DNA of 64,000 nt from NCBI GenBank assembly GCA_017624495.1, contig JAGAMY010000047.1:1-64000 (forward strand), read 5' to 3'. This DNA is from Lachnospiraceae bacterium. Its GTDB lineage: Bacteria > Bacillota > Clostridia > Lachnospirales > Lachnospiraceae. Each line of letters opens with the position of its first letter. Position 1 is the stretch's first letter. The notes under the pieces are model-generated. The model was not told where the DNA came from. It saw only the letters and a list, made by a program, of their open reading frames with translations, and ran no database searches. This document shows positions 9,376-19,014 of this stretch, in pieces. The position numbers and the translations under genes were made by a program.

Positions 9376-10242
9376 TTATCCTTTTACACTTCCTAATGCC
9401 ACACCCTGTACAATGTGTTTGGATAAGAATAAGTACACAATAATTACAGGGAAAATGGAAAAGGCAATCATAACATATACCTGACCCATATCAAATTTCA
9501 GCCAGTCCGCTGCACGAAGCTGGGCAATCAGAATTGGCAATGTTTTTTTCTTATCATCATGTAAAATCAATGCCGGTGTAAAGTAATTGTTCCAGCTGCT
9601 GACAAAGGTAAATATCGCCTGTACGGCAATCGCCGGCTTCATCAACGGAAGCACGATGGCATTAAAAGTACGAAATTCTCCGGAACCATCAATACGGGCT
9701 GCTTCAATCAATGAAAGTGGGAGGGAACTTTCCATATACTGTTTCATATAGAAAAACGTAACCGGCGCTGCAACCGTAGGTACTATCAGCGGTATAAAGG
9801 AATCTTCCAGTTTCATTTTAGACACTAACTGGACAAATCCAAGTGCTGTTACCTGTGTAGGAATCATCATAATCATCAATATAAACGGATAAATATACTT
9901 TTTCAGTTTAAATTCATAAGCATGAATTGCATAGGCTGTCATTGTTGAAAAATAAACACATAAAGCCGCACTACAGGTAGATACAATCAAACTGTTCAAC
10001 AATCCGTTCCAGATTGGCAGTGTTCCGTTCACTAAGTTTTTCCAGTTTTCTGCTAAATTGCCACCGGGAATAAATGTAAATCCTGACTGTAAATCACTGT
10101 TGCTTCTTGTTGCATTGATAAAAAGTACATAAAACCAGAATAAGCATAGGAAAGACACCGTGATTAATACCAGATATGCCAATATTCTTCTTGCATGAAG
10201 TCCCATGCCTTTATTTAATTCCTGTCCTTCATTTTTTGCCAT
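9376..10242 (-). CDS. Carbohydrate ABC transporter permease (MalG type)
   Basis: Inner-membrane permease subunit of a CUT1-type sugar importer, with about six membrane segments starting at FLCLFWFYVLF. The EAA loop, which contacts the ATPase, reads EAARIDGSGEFRTFNAIVLP, close to the consensus EAAxxDGA...F..I.LP. It is the last gene of the operon LacI-lipoprotein-MalF-MalG. No ATPase gene is present, which is usual where a shared MsmX-like ATPase is used (known for such importers, inferred here). Start ATG 10242 is eight bases after AAGGGG; GTG 10251 overlaps that site. The position next to cellobiose phosphorylase suggests cellobiose or cellodextrin as substrate. Confidence 0.92.
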   Translation of the reverse strand: MAKNEGQELNKGMGLHARRILAYLVLITVSFLCLFWFYVLFINATRSNSDLQSGFTFIPGGNLAENWKNLVNGTLPIWNGLLNSLIVSTCSAALCVYFSTMTAYAIHAYEFKLKKYIYPFILMIMMIPTQVTALGFVQLVSKMKLEDSFIPLIVPTVAAPVTFFYMKQYMESSLPLSLIEAARIDGSGEFRTFNAIVLPLMKPAIAVQAIFTFVSSWNNYFTPALILHDDKKKTLPILIAQLRAADWLKFDMGQVYVMIAFSIFPVIIVYLFLSKHIVQGVALGSVKG

Positions 10243-10247
10243 ATCCA

Positions 10248-11159
10248 TCACCCCTTCCTCTTATCATTTCCGGTTACTTTAAACACAATCAGACTAAGTA
10301 CAGCCGTAATCACAAACAATACTACAGACAATGCTCCTGCCATACCATAGTTCTTACTGTAAAGATGTTTATTTAAGAACATAATCAATGTCATGGTTGA
10401 ACGCATTGGGTCACCTGTTCCGTTTGTCAAAATCTGCGGTACATCAAACAACTGTAAACCACCAATTAAAGATGTAATCATTACATAAACTAAAATCGGA
10501 CGTAGCAGTGGCAATGTAATTTTAAAGAATACCTGCGTGGATGTCGCACCATCTACTTCTGCTGCCTCAAATAATGCCGTATCAATACCCATCATTCCTG
10601 CCATTAACAGAATCGTGGTATTACCAAACCACATCAGACAGTTCATGAGTGCAATTAAGCCCCTTGCACTTCCCACATTCGATAAAAATTTATATGGTTC
10701 GGATATAAATCCAATCTGCATCAGCAGTGAATTGATTGGTCCGCCATCTGAAAACAGGGTAAAAAACAGCATGGAAAATGCAGATGCCATAATCAGATTT
10801 GGCAGATAAATTACAGTTTTAAAAAATCTTGTTCCCTTCAGTTTTAATCTGACATCAGAAAACCATGCACCAAGCAGAAGGGATAATAAAATCTGCGGTA
10901 TAAAACAGATTATCCACATAACTAAGGTGTTTTTCATGTAAAGACCGATATCTCCCTGTGCAAACAGATTTTTGTAATTTTCAAGTCCGACAAATCTAGG
11001 ACCAATCTGTGTCAGTCCTGACATATAATTTTCAAAAAAGCTGTTATAAATTGTTGTTACCATTGGTATAAACTGAAAAACCACATATACCATAATAAAT
11101 GGAATCAAAAAGATATATCCCCATTTATTGTACCTGACTGCTTTTTTATTTCCTTTCAT
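10248..11159 (-). CDS. Carbohydrate ABC transporter permease (MalF type)
   Basis: Partner permease of the same CUT1 importer. It has six predicted membrane segments, the first near YIFLIPFIMVYVVFQFIP. The EAA loop is EAAEVDGATSTQVFFKITLP, a textbook match. Its stop nearly abuts the start of the MalG-type gene. AAGGAG lies eight bases before ATG 11159; the GTG at 11168 is too close to that site. The substrate is assigned only from the neighbouring cellobiose phosphorylase gene. Confidence 0.92.
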   Translation of the reverse strand: MKGNKKAVRYNKWGYIFLIPFIMVYVVFQFIPMVTTIYNSFFENYMSGLTQIGPRFVGLENYKNLFAQGDIGLYMKNTLVMWIICFIPQILLSLLLGAWFSDVRLKLKGTRFFKTVIYLPNLIMASAFSMLFFTLFSDGGPINSLLMQIGFISEPYKFLSNVGSARGLIALMNCLMWFGNTTILLMAGMMGIDTALFEAAEVDGATSTQVFFKITLPLLRPILVYVMITSLIGGLQLFDVPQILTNGTGDPMRSTMTLIMFLNKHLYSKNYGMAGALSVVLFVITAVLSLIVFKVTGNDKRKG

Positions 11160-11185
11160 TGTATGCACTCCTTCTTACAAAGGTT

Positions 11186-11220
11186 AAGCCATGCCCGCCA
11201 TTCTGGGTCAGGCATGGCTT
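11186..11220 (-). promoter_or_regulatory. Intercistronic hairpin between binding protein and permease genes
   Basis: AAGCCATGCC (11186-11195) pairs perfectly with GGCATGGCTT (11211-11220). No good T run follows on the minus strand. It lies 17 bases after the binding-protein stop and before the permease. Such hairpins commonly protect the upstream message or partly terminate, giving more binding protein than permease; that role is inferred here. Confidence 0.6.
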
Positions 11221-11236
11221 TCCTATGCCCTGCAAA

Positions 11237-12652
11237 TTAGTGTGTTAATTCCGGATATTTTTCCTGAACTGCAGTATAGAACAACTCTAATGCTTCATCT
11301 AAAGATGCATTTCCTTCGTAGTAGTTCTTCATTGCATTCTGGAACTCTTCATTACATCCCTGGTCATATGCTGACTGGTTGCTAAGGTCAATTTTGCCTG
11401 CACCTGCACAATACATAGATAATGGATTCTGTCCGCCTAATACTTTGCTCTGGTAGCTTGCGTCTTCTGCCATTGCTTCCATTGCCGGTTTGTTGTTTAC
11501 AAAATCATCATCCTGTACAACGATTTCTTTCATAATCTCTTCATTTGCTGTAAGCTGAAGCATAATATCCTTTACAACATCTGCATTGTCTGTTCCTGCT
11601 GCTGCACAAATCCATGTACCACCCCAGTAGAAGCCCTGTGGTCCTTCTGTAGCACCCCAGCCGCCAAGATTTGCAATACTGCCTTCAGAATCTGCTGCCA
11701 TGGAGAAGTTTACGAGCCAAGCCGGTCCAAAGTAACAGAATACTTTTCCTTCCGGATAGAAGCCTTTGCTCCAGTCATCGCTCCAAAGCTCATGTGTTCC
11801 TGCCTGACCTGCATCTACAAGTGCTTTTGAATCATTTACCCAGTTCATAATATTGGCATCAATATTGATTTTGCCATCCTCTACCCATTTAGAAGAAACA
11901 TTATTGGAATATACACGGTATGTATCATTTACGGAAGATACCATAGAGTATCCTGCTGCTTTCACTTTTTCTGCTGTTGCATTAAAGGTTGGCCAGTCAG
12001 CTACTGCCTTTTGTACTTCTGCCGGATCATCTGTGCCAAGTATTTCTTTTGCTGCTTCACGATTGTAGAACAATGCACCCGGACATCCCTGCCAGGATAC
12101 TCCCTTTAATACACCGTTAGAATCGGTAACAATATCCTTTGTATACTGGTACTGATTATCAAATTCAGCTAAATCAATGCCTAAATCTGACACTGCCATG
12201 GTATAGTCTGTATCTACATATTTCAAAGCATAATCTGCTTCTACTAAGAAAAGGTCAATTTTATCGTCTGCTGCTGCATCTGCCTGTTTTAATAATGTAG
12301 CATCTAAGTTATTCTGGTATGCATTATCATCACTTGGTGTAATATTCCATTTTACGGTTACATCACCGATAGTTCCTGATGTAGCATCAATTTCTGTATA
12401 TCCCGGATAGTGGTCTGTCAAACGAGACTTAAATTCCTCATTCCAGCAGTAAATATTTAAAACTTTTCCACCCTCTGCTGTTTCTGCTGCGCCTTCTGCA
12501 TCAGCGCTTTCTTCTGCCGCTGCTGTCTCATCCTTTGCTGTTTCCTCTGCTGTACCTTCGGATGCTGTAGATTCTGTGTTTCCACCGCAACCTGCGAACA
12601 TAGATACTGCCATTGATGCACATAAGATTGTGCTGATAATTTTCTTCTTCAT
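11237..12652 (-). CDS. Sugar-binding lipoprotein of ABC importer
   Basis: Extracellular solute-binding protein (family 1 type, 471 residues). A lipoprotein signal is clear: MKKKIISTILCASMAVSMFAGC, with Cys22 as the anchoring residue, then an Ala/Glu-rich linker. The mature part has features of this family such as LFYNREAAKEIL, FCYFGPAWLV and a Trp-rich segment (FYWGGTWICAAA) that could stack on sugar rings. The gene follows the LacI regulator by 58 bases and precedes the two permeases. A cellobiose or cello-oligosaccharide ligand is inferred from the divergent GH94 gene. Confidence 0.9.
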   Translation of the reverse strand: MKKKIISTILCASMAVSMFAGCGGNTESTASEGTAEETAKDETAAAEESADAEGAAETAEGGKVLNIYCWNEEFKSRLTDHYPGYTEIDATSGTIGDVTVKWNITPSDDNAYQNNLDATLLKQADAAADDKIDLFLVEADYALKYVDTDYTMAVSDLGIDLAEFDNQYQYTKDIVTDSNGVLKGVSWQGCPGALFYNREAAKEILGTDDPAEVQKAVADWPTFNATAEKVKAAGYSMVSSVNDTYRVYSNNVSSKWVEDGKINIDANIMNWVNDSKALVDAGQAGTHELWSDDWSKGFYPEGKVFCYFGPAWLVNFSMAADSEGSIANLGGWGATEGPQGFYWGGTWICAAAGTDNADVVKDIMLQLTANEEIMKEIVVQDDDFVNNKPAMEAMAEDASYQSKVLGGQNPLSMYCAGAGKIDLSNQSAYDQGCNEEFQNAMKNYYEGNASLDEALELFYTAVQEKYPELTH

Positions 12653-12710
12653 GAATAATTCCTCCTCAATTTTTAATTAATATTATGGCTTTCTGCCAGA
12701 TTTACATGTT

Positions 12711-13724
12711 TCATAAAAGTTTTCCCACGGACTGTCCGTGAATTAGGTTTCCTTCTATAACAACTCTTTCTACAAGGGTTGTTTTTGGTTTTTCGATTGT
12801 ATTTATCAATCGTATTGCAGCTTCTCTGCCAACCATTTCCGTATTCTGTTGAATAGTTGTCAGCTTCGGATGTAAAAGCTGTGACATTCTTGTTCCATCA
12901 TATCCTGCAACAGATATATCCTCCGGTATTTTCAACCCCATTTCCATAATGACATTTCTTCCACCAATCAATGCCGTGTCATCCGGGTAAATAATACAGG
13001 TTGGCGGATTTTTAAGTGCTAACAGCTCTCTTGTCTGTCTGGCTGCCTCCGCTGTTTTTAAATACTCTGCTGTACGGATATATTCATCCGGGACTTCTAT
13101 GTCCAATTCATCGATTGTGCGATAAAAACTTGCCAGTCTGTCTTTGGTAACAAAAGAACCATTTTGTCCATGAATATATGCGATTTTCCGATGCCCCTGT
13201 TCATATATGTATTTTATAAGTTCTTCCATCCCCAAAATATTATTGGAGCTGACTGCTGTACAATTATGATATACATAGTCAATGGTCACCACCGGCAAGT
13301 CACTATTCATCAGTTCCCGTACATTTGCATCCTCGAAATCTGCACATACAATGACTATGCCTTCAAAATTCCGATATCTGCAATGCTCATAATAGGACAT
13401 CTTCTGACTTCCTGAACGGGTATTGATAAATGTAATATCATATCCTGACATTTCCGCCTGTACCTTAAATCCATTTAACACGCCGGAAAAATATTCATGG
13501 GTAAGACCACTTCCTGCTTCTTCTTCAAAGAGCACACCTAAATTGTAAGAACGGTTTGTCTTCAAAGCCCTTGCTGCTGCATTTGGAAAATACCCAAGCT
13601 CTTCTGCTGTCTTTCTGATTCTGACTTTTGTTTCTTCGCTGATATCTTTTTGATTATTTAATGCTTTACTCACTGTTGCAGTGGAAACTCCACATTTTTC
13701 TGCAATTGTTTTTAAAGATACCAT
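12711..13724 (-). CDS. LacI-family transcriptional regulator
   Basis: An N-terminal LacI helix-turn-helix (TIAEKCGVSTATVSKALNN, residues about 5-23) and hinge are followed by a periplasmic-binding-like effector domain, including EDISVAGYDGT and LTTIQQNTEMVGREAA. It is the first gene of the ABC importer operon and diverges from the cellobiose phosphorylase gene. Three similar 16-base operator candidates lie in the gap upstream, one of them 32 bases from its own start, which suggests autoregulation and coordinate control of importer and phosphorylase. The inducer is probably cellobiose or a product (inference). Confidence 0.93.
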   Translation of the reverse strand: MVSLKTIAEKCGVSTATVSKALNNQKDISEETKVRIRKTAEELGYFPNAAARALKTNRSYNLGVLFEEEAGSGLTHEYFSGVLNGFKVQAEMSGYDITFINTRSGSQKMSYYEHCRYRNFEGIVIVCADFEDANVRELMNSDLPVVTIDYVYHNCTAVSSNNILGMEELIKYIYEQGHRKIAYIHGQNGSFVTKDRLASFYRTIDELDIEVPDEYIRTAEYLKTAEAARQTRELLALKNPPTCIIYPDDTALIGGRNVIMEMGLKIPEDISVAGYDGTRMSQLLHPKLTTIQQNTEMVGREAAIRLINTIEKPKTTLVERVVIEGNLIHGQSVGKLL

Positions 13725-13755
13725 ACATCCTCCGTCTGCTTTGCTTTTGAATTTT

Positions 13756-13771
13756 ACTTAATCGTTTTCGT
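13756..13771 (+). promoter_or_regulatory. LacI-family operator candidate 1
   Basis: ACTTAATCGTTTTCGT. The right half CGTTTTCG is the usual LacI-family half site and the left half is degenerate. It lies 32 bases before the regulator gene start. Confidence 0.6.
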
Positions 13772-13873
13772 GCTTTTACTATATTCTATTTTCACATAAA
13801 ACGCAATAGTTTTTTATCTTTTCGGCATTTTTTACACTTTATTTTTATTATTTTTGTGCATTTTACCTTTTCG

Positions 13874-13889
13874 CCTTATACGTTTTCGT
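13874..13889 (+). promoter_or_regulatory. LacI-family operator candidate 2
   Basis: CCTTATACGTTTTCGT, the same right half as the flanking copies. It sits in the middle of the divergent gap. Confidence 0.55.
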
Positions 13890-14042
13890 GCATATATTAA
13901 ATACGGAAGAAATTCCATTCTTTCAGCTAATCTCCCATACTACATACCCCTTTTTTGTGAACTTTGCCAAAACTGCTATTTTCTCAATATTACCACTTGA
14001 TTTTTCATTGACTGCAAGATATACTCTATCTCAAGAATAGCA

Positions 14043-14058
14043 ACTTAAACGTTTTCGT
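14043..14058 (+). promoter_or_regulatory. LacI-family operator candidate 3
   Basis: ACTTAAACGTTTTCGT, differing from copy 1 by one base. It lies 45 bases before the cellobiose phosphorylase start, where a bound repressor would overlap or block the promoter. Confidence 0.6.
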
Positions 14059-14102
14059 AATATTATTTCTATGTAACTATTCTGTAAAGGGAGGATTATC
14101 CA

Positions 14103-16553
14103 ATGAAATTTGGTTACTTTGATGACACAAATAAAGAATATGTCATTACATCTCCACGAACACCTCTTCCGTGGATTAACTATTTAGGATCAGAAAATTT
14201 CTTTTCTCTGATTTCAAATACCTGTGGCGGTTATAGTTTTTACAAAGATGCAAAGCTTCTGCGTCTGACAAGATACCGCTACAACAATGTTCCTTATGAC
14301 AGCAACGGACATTACTACTATATCAAAGAAGGAGATACTATCTGGAATCCGGGTTGGATGCCAAGCAAAACCGAACTTGATGTCTACACATGCCGTCATG
14401 GTATGGGCTATTCCATATTTGAAAGCTCTTTACATCAGCTTACAGCAAAATTGACAGCTTTCGTTCCTGTTGGCGATACATGTGAAATCAATAAATTAAC
14501 ACTTACAAATAATAGTGATTCTACCAAAGAGTTTTCTGTTTTTTCCTATGTGGAATTTTGTCTGTGGAATGCCATGGACGATATGACAAACTTCCAGCGA
14601 AACTTTTCAACCGGAGAAGTGGAGGTACATGGTTCTGCCATTTATCATAAAACAGAATACAGAGAACGCCGTAATCACTACGCACTTTATGCTGTAAATG
14701 CCCCTGTGGATGGATTTGATACAGACAGAGATTCCTTCTTAGGTGCATACGGCGAAAATTCCGCACCACAGGCGGTTGTTAATGGTGCATCCACCAATTC
14801 TGTTGCCAGCGGCTGGGCACCTATAGGCTCTCACCGGATAAAAGTCACACTTGCTCCGGGAGAATCGAAAACCTTTGTATTTTTATTGGCTTACATAGAA
14901 AATCCGGTAGAAGAAAAATGGATTGGACGGGCAGAGGACGGTAAGATAAATCGTGCCAGAGCAGAAGCTCTTATGAAAAAATACGATACAGAAGAAAAAG
15001 CCGATGCCGCACTTGCAGCGTTGAAAGCTTACTGGGATGAACTACTTTCCCATTTCACCATATCTTCTTCTGAAGAAAAATTAGACCGTATGGTAAATAT
15101 CTGGCATCAGTACCAGTGTATGGTTACTTTTAATATGAGCCGCTCCGCTTCTTATTATGAATCCGGCATTGGCCGTGGCATGGGATTCCGTGATTCCTGT
15201 CAGGATTTATTAGGCTTTGTACATCTGATTCCGGATCGTGCAAGGGAGCGTATTTTAGATATTGCTGCTACGCAGTTTGAGGACGGCAGTGCTTATCATC
15301 AGTACCAGCCACTGACAAAAAAAGGAAATTCCGATATTGGCAGCGGTTTTAATGACGACCCTCTCTGGCTGATTGCCGGCACTGCTGCTTATATTAAAGA
15401 AACCGGTGATTATACCATTTTAGATGAAATGACACCTTATGACAGTGACCCATCGAAAGCCACCGATTTTATGGAGCATTTAAGACGTTCTTTCCATTAT
15501 ACAGTAGAGCACCTTGGACCACATGGTCTGCCGTTAATCGGACGGGCTGACTGGAATGACTGTCTGAACTTGAACTGTTTTTCCACAGAACCGGGAGAAT
15601 CCTTCCAGACCTTTGGACCATCCGAAGGACCTAATGCAGAATCTGTATTTATCGCAGGTATGTTTGTCCGTTATGGTAGAGATTATGTGGAAATCTGTGA
15701 ACACAGAGGCCTTTTAGAAGAGGCTGACTTTGCCAAAAAAGCCATTGCTGATATGGAAAAAACTGTGTTGGAAGCAGGCTGGGATGGCGAATGGTTTTTA
15801 CGGGCATATGACCATTATAAAAATAAAATTGGTTCTAAGGACTGCGAAGAAGGTAAGATTTTCATTGAACCACAAGGATTCTGCGTTATGGCAGAAATTG
15901 GTCTGAAAGAAGGCAATTGTTTAAAAGCTATGGAATCTGTAGAAAAGTACTTAGATACAAAATATGGTATCGTTCTTTTACAGCCGGCTTACAGCAGATA
16001 TCATGTGGAGCTTGGAGAAATTTCCTCCTATCCACCGGGATATAAAGAAAATGCAGGTATTTTCTGCCACAACAATCCATGGATTTCCATTGCAGAAACC
16101 GTTATCGGTCGTGGAAACCGTGCATGGCAGGTCTATACCAGAACCTGTCCGGCTTTTATTGAGGATATTAGCGAAATCCATCGTACAGAGCCTTATGTAT
16201 ACTCCCAGATGATTGCCGGAAAAGATGCTAAAAACTTTGGTGAGGCGAAAAATAGCTGGCTGACCGGTACTGCCGCATGGACCTTTATGGATGTTTCCCA
16301 ATATATTCTTGGTATTCGTCCTGATTATGATGGCCTGATTGTCGACCCTTGTATTCCTTCTCATTTAGATGGATTTACCGCAAAAAGGGATTTCCGTGGT
16401 GTGACTTACCATATTACAGTTAAGAATCCTAATCATGTGGAAAAGGGTGTTGTTTCGATGACCGTGGATAATGAAGTTATCGATGGAAATATGATTCCTG
16501 TTTCTATTGCTGCACAGAAAAAAGAGGTTTTTGTGGATGTAGTTATGGGGTAA
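14103..16553 (+). CDS. cbp: Cellobiose phosphorylase (GH94)
   Basis: Cytoplasmic phosphorolysis of cellobiose to alpha-glucose 1-phosphate and glucose. The 816-residue protein shows the family's features from start to end: the N-terminal beta-sandwich ([25 protein letters not shown]), the segment [20 protein letters not shown] and the (alpha/alpha)6 barrel. The barrel has [10 protein letters not shown], where Asp483 is the likely general acid, and a C-terminal [18 protein letters not shown] phosphate-site region. Resemblance to clostridial cellobiose phosphorylases is strong along the whole length, which favours cellobiose over chitobiose or cellodextrin specificity. The ribosome binding site is GGGAGGA. 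It is divergent from the importer operon with a LacI-type operator 45 bases upstream. A terminator-like hairpin follows. Confidence 0.94.
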   Translation: MKFGYFDDTNKEYVITSPRTPLPWINYLGSENFFSLISNTCGGYSFYKDAKLLRLTRYRYNNVPYDSNGHYYYIKEGDTIWNPGWMPSKTELDVYTCRHGMGYSIFESSLHQLTAKLTAFVPVGDTCEINKLTLTNNSDSTKEFSVFSYVEFCLWNAMDDMTNFQRNFSTGEVEVHGSAIYHKTEYRERRNHYALYAVNAPVDGFDTDRDSFLGAYGENSAPQAVVNGASTNSVASGWAPIGSHRIKVTLAPGESKTFVFLLAYIENPVEEKWIGRAEDGKINRARAEALMKKYDTEEKADAALAALKAYWDELLSHFTISSSEEKLDRMVNIWHQYQCMVTFNMSRSASYYESGIGRGMGFRDSCQDLLGFVHLIPDRARERILDIAATQFEDGSAYHQYQPLTKKGNSDIGSGFNDDPLWLIAGTAAYIKETGDYTILDEMTPYDSDPSKATDFMEHLRRSFHYTVEHLGPHGLPLIGRADWNDCLNLNCFSTEPGESFQTFGPSEGPNAESVFIAGMFVRYGRDYVEICEHRGLLEEADFAKKAIADMEKTVLEAGWDGEWFLRAYDHYKNKIGSKDCEEGKIFIEPQGFCVMAEIGLKEGNCLKAMESVEKYLDTKYGIVLLQPAYSRYHVELGEISSYPPGYKENAGIFCHNNPWISIAETVIGRGNRAWQVYTRTCPAFIEDISEIHRTEPYVYSQMIAGKDAKNFGEAKNSWLTGTAAWTFMDVSQYILGIRPDYDGLIVDPCIPSHLDGFTAKRDFRGVTYHITVKNPNHVEKGVVSMTVDNEVIDGNMIPVSIAAQKKEVFVDVVMG

Positions 16554-16563
16554 ACATCAAAAT

Positions 16564-16614
16564 GTTTAAGCCCTGCCGGGAAAATTCAACCATTTTCTCA
16601 GCAGGGCTTTAAAC
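16564..16614. terminator. Bidirectional hairpin between convergent genes
   Basis: GTTTAAGCCCTGC (16564-16576) pairs with GCAGGGCTTTAAAC (16601-16614) with one bulge. It lies between the convergent cellobiose phosphorylase and alpha-galactosidase genes and can serve both. Confidence 0.7.
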
Positions 16615-18959
16615 TATATATTTATCTTTTCACTCTCCATCCAATACACTCTGGAGCCAAAATCCGGAAAATGTCTTACGTTTTCATTAAATCCGCAGCC
16701 GGCAAAGGCTTCCGCTAATGCCGCACCTGCATACATCAGTTCACTGCCGGAGGCGGTAAAATCTTCGGCTGCACCTTCTAATTTTACAAATTTTGCAACT
16801 ACATTATGCACCGCAGAATCCGGTTTTACATGTACAGGCGTTACTGTATTAATCAAATCACCAAAGACCTTGATATTATATTTTTGCTGCGGTTCATAGA
16901 AATGATATTCCCTGTCTTCTTCTAAGCCCTTTGCATAATACATCTCTGTCTGGTGATTTGCAGTTACAAGCTCCTGCATAATAAAGCCTGCTGCCTTTTC
17001 TTTATCCTCAGCTACACAGGTCCATTCATGGATATTGTCATTTCTGCCACGGTAAAACTCACCAAACTGCAAGACCTTGCGCCATTTTTTGTATATTTCC
17101 ACCTGTTCTGCTATTTTTTCTTTTTCTTCTGCAGGCATATCCTTTAAATTGCATTCATAGCCTAAAACGCCAAAGGCTGCCACGTTAAATCTTGTATCTA
17201 GCGGTGTACGTCTTAATGTCTGATGGTTTGGACAGCCGGATACATGGGCTGAAACTGTAGACATAGGATAACCATAGCTATAGTTGGTCTGCATGCGCAC
17301 CCTGCACAGAGCATCGGTATTGTCACTTGCCCAAATCTGTGGGAAGAAGCACAGTATTCCAAGGTCAAAACGGTTGCCCCCTGCTGCGCAGCCTTCAAAC
17401 AGAATATTCGGGAAACGCTGTGTCAGTACCCGCATGACACGGTATAGTCCAAGCATGTACCGATGAGAAGTTTCTAACTGTCTGTCTGCCGGAAGGTATT
17501 TGGAATAGGCATCCGAGAAAATACGGTTCATATCCCATTTTACATAGGAAATATCTGCGGAGGAAAATACCTTTGTCATTGCTTCAATAATATAATCTCC
17601 CACTACAGGATTTGCCATATCTAAAATCCTCTGGTTTCTGCCTTCGGAATGGGCTTTGCCCGGCACTTCCATGACCCAGTCAGGATGTCTTCTATATAAA
17701 TCGCTGTCCTCATTAATCATTTCCGGTTCTACCCAGATACCAAACTCTAACCCTTCATTTTTGACCTTATCACAAATGCCCTTTAAACCATTGGGAAGCT
17801 TCTTTGAATTCGGCTCCCAGTCTCCTAAGGAGCTCTTATCGTTGTCACGTTTGCCAAACCAGCCATCATCCATGACAAACAATTCTATTCCGACTTTTTT
17901 TGCTTCTTTGGCAAGGGAAAGCAGTTTATTTTCATTGATATCAAAATATGCCGCCTCCCAGCTGTTTAATAAAATCGGACGTTCTTTGTACTGCCAATTT
18001 CCACGGACAATGTGTTTGCGAACAAACTTATGCATATTCCGGCTCATGCCGTTATAGCCTGCTGCAGAGTAGGTAAATACCGCTTCCGGTGCTTCAAATT
18101 CATCCTCTTTTTCCAATAAAAATTCAAAATTCTGATAATGAATTCCTGTTAAAAATCTGGTTTTTCCAAATTCGCTGACTTCAAACAATTCGCAATGATT
18201 ACCACTATAAACTAAATTTGCACCATAACATTCGCCAAAATCTTCTGTGGTATCTGCTTTTGCTAACATGACAAATGGATTGGAACGATTTGAGGAATAA
18301 CCACATACAGAATCGGATATATATTTTCCTCCGGTAAGTATCTGCTCGTGTTTATCCATTTCCCTTGTCCACGCACCATGAAAACTGGTGATTTTGTATC
18401 CACTTTTCTTAAAATCTAAACATGCACTAAAGAATCGTTTCAATTTTACCGGCTCTTCTCCGTTATGGATAAGCTTTGCCCGTCTGGTAATCACATCAAC
18501 ATCTGCATACACATGGTAGTAAAGCTCTAAAATCTGCGGATACTCTTTGTTTTTCAACCGCACACAAAGCTGCATGGTATCTTCCTCTGTTCCATAAGAA
18601 CCCGGCAGAATCCCCTGATTTTCTTTTCCCTTTGTGATGGAAAAAGCATCCATAATAAAATCTGATGTGCTATTACCGTCTGCCTGTAAAATTTCCAACA
18701 TCGGCTCACGGATATCCCCTTTTCCCCTTGTAGATACTTCTAAGCATACATCTCCCATAGAAAGCTGCGGATGTGCCTTATCGTAGCAAACCGTGTTTCC
18801 CGGTCCGCATACATGTTTTTGCGCAAAACTTTCCGGATTTGTTACTTTAATTTTTCTGCCATAGTATAGATGCTCTAAATGTCCTGTTTCCATTACCCGG
18901 AAAATATAACTGGTGTTTTTGGTTTCCAATACAAATAATCCATTGTCTACTCTTATCAT
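16614..18959 (-). CDS. Alpha-galactosidase (GH36)
   Basis: Releases terminal alpha-galactose from melibiose, raffinose-type sugars or galactomannan fragments; no signal peptide, so intracellular. Family motifs in order: LNSWEAAYFD (about 331-340), MDDGWFGKRD (363-372), WVEPEMI (409-415), KWDMNR with the nucleophile Asp476, EGCAAGGNRFDLG (522-534) and SDNTDA with the likely acid/base Asp546. The glycine-rich site is usually CSGGG; here it reads CAAGG, a small deviation near the active site. At 781 residues it is somewhat longer than the common 730. It is the last gene of the operon TetR-GH2-GPH-GH36. Alpha-N-acetylgalactosaminidase is a less likely alternative. Confidence 0.92.
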   Translation of the reverse strand: MIRVDNGLFVLETKNTSYIFRVMETGHLEHLYYGRKIKVTNPESFAQKHVCGPGNTVCYDKAHPQLSMGDVCLEVSTRGKGDIREPMLEILQADGNSTSDFIMDAFSITKGKENQGILPGSYGTEEDTMQLCVRLKNKEYPQILELYYHVYADVDVITRRAKLIHNGEEPVKLKRFFSACLDFKKSGYKITSFHGAWTREMDKHEQILTGGKYISDSVCGYSSNRSNPFVMLAKADTTEDFGECYGANLVYSGNHCELFEVSEFGKTRFLTGIHYQNFEFLLEKEDEFEAPEAVFTYSAAGYNGMSRNMHKFVRKHIVRGNWQYKERPILLNSWEAAYFDINENKLLSLAKEAKKVGIELFVMDDGWFGKRDNDKSSLGDWEPNSKKLPNGLKGICDKVKNEGLEFGIWVEPEMINEDSDLYRRHPDWVMEVPGKAHSEGRNQRILDMANPVVGDYIIEAMTKVFSSADISYVKWDMNRIFSDAYSKYLPADRQLETSHRYMLGLYRVMRVLTQRFPNILFEGCAAGGNRFDLGILCFFPQIWASDNTDALCRVRMQTNYSYGYPMSTVSAHVSGCPNHQTLRRTPLDTRFNVAAFGVLGYECNLKDMPAEEKEKIAEQVEIYKKWRKVLQFGEFYRGRNDNIHEWTCVAEDKEKAAGFIMQELVTANHQTEMYYAKGLEEDREYHFYEPQQKYNIKVFGDLINTVTPVHVKPDSAVHNVVAKFVKLEGAAEDFTASGSELMYAGAALAEAFAGCGFNENVRHFPDFGSRVYWMESEKINI

Positions 18960-18976
18960 ATGCCTCTTCCTTCTTG

Positions 18977-19010
18977 CAAAGTAACAACTCAGTACTTCAC
19001 AGTTACTTTG
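18977..19010 (-). promoter_or_regulatory. Intercistronic hairpin between GPH transporter and alpha-galactosidase genes
   Basis: CAAAGTAAC (18977-18985) and GTTACTTTG (19002-19010) form a nine-base-pair stem directly after the transporter stop. It may be a processing or partial termination signal; only the pairing is certain. Confidence 0.5.
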
Positions 19011-19014
19011 TATT

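Larger units (their letters stand above)
13725..14102. promoter_or_regulatory. Divergent promoter region of importer operon and cellobiose phosphorylase
   Basis: A 378-base AT-rich gap between divergent start codons. It holds no open frame of note. It contains three copies of an operator-like sequence in the same orientation, listed separately, spaced 118 and 169 bases apart. This spacing would allow looping by a tetrameric LacI-family protein, which is inference. Confidence 0.7.

Noticed and set aside
16614..18959. Dead alpha-galactosidase because CSGGG reads CAAGG
   Set aside because: Both catalytic Asp motifs (KWDMNR and SDNTDA) and all other family motifs are intact.
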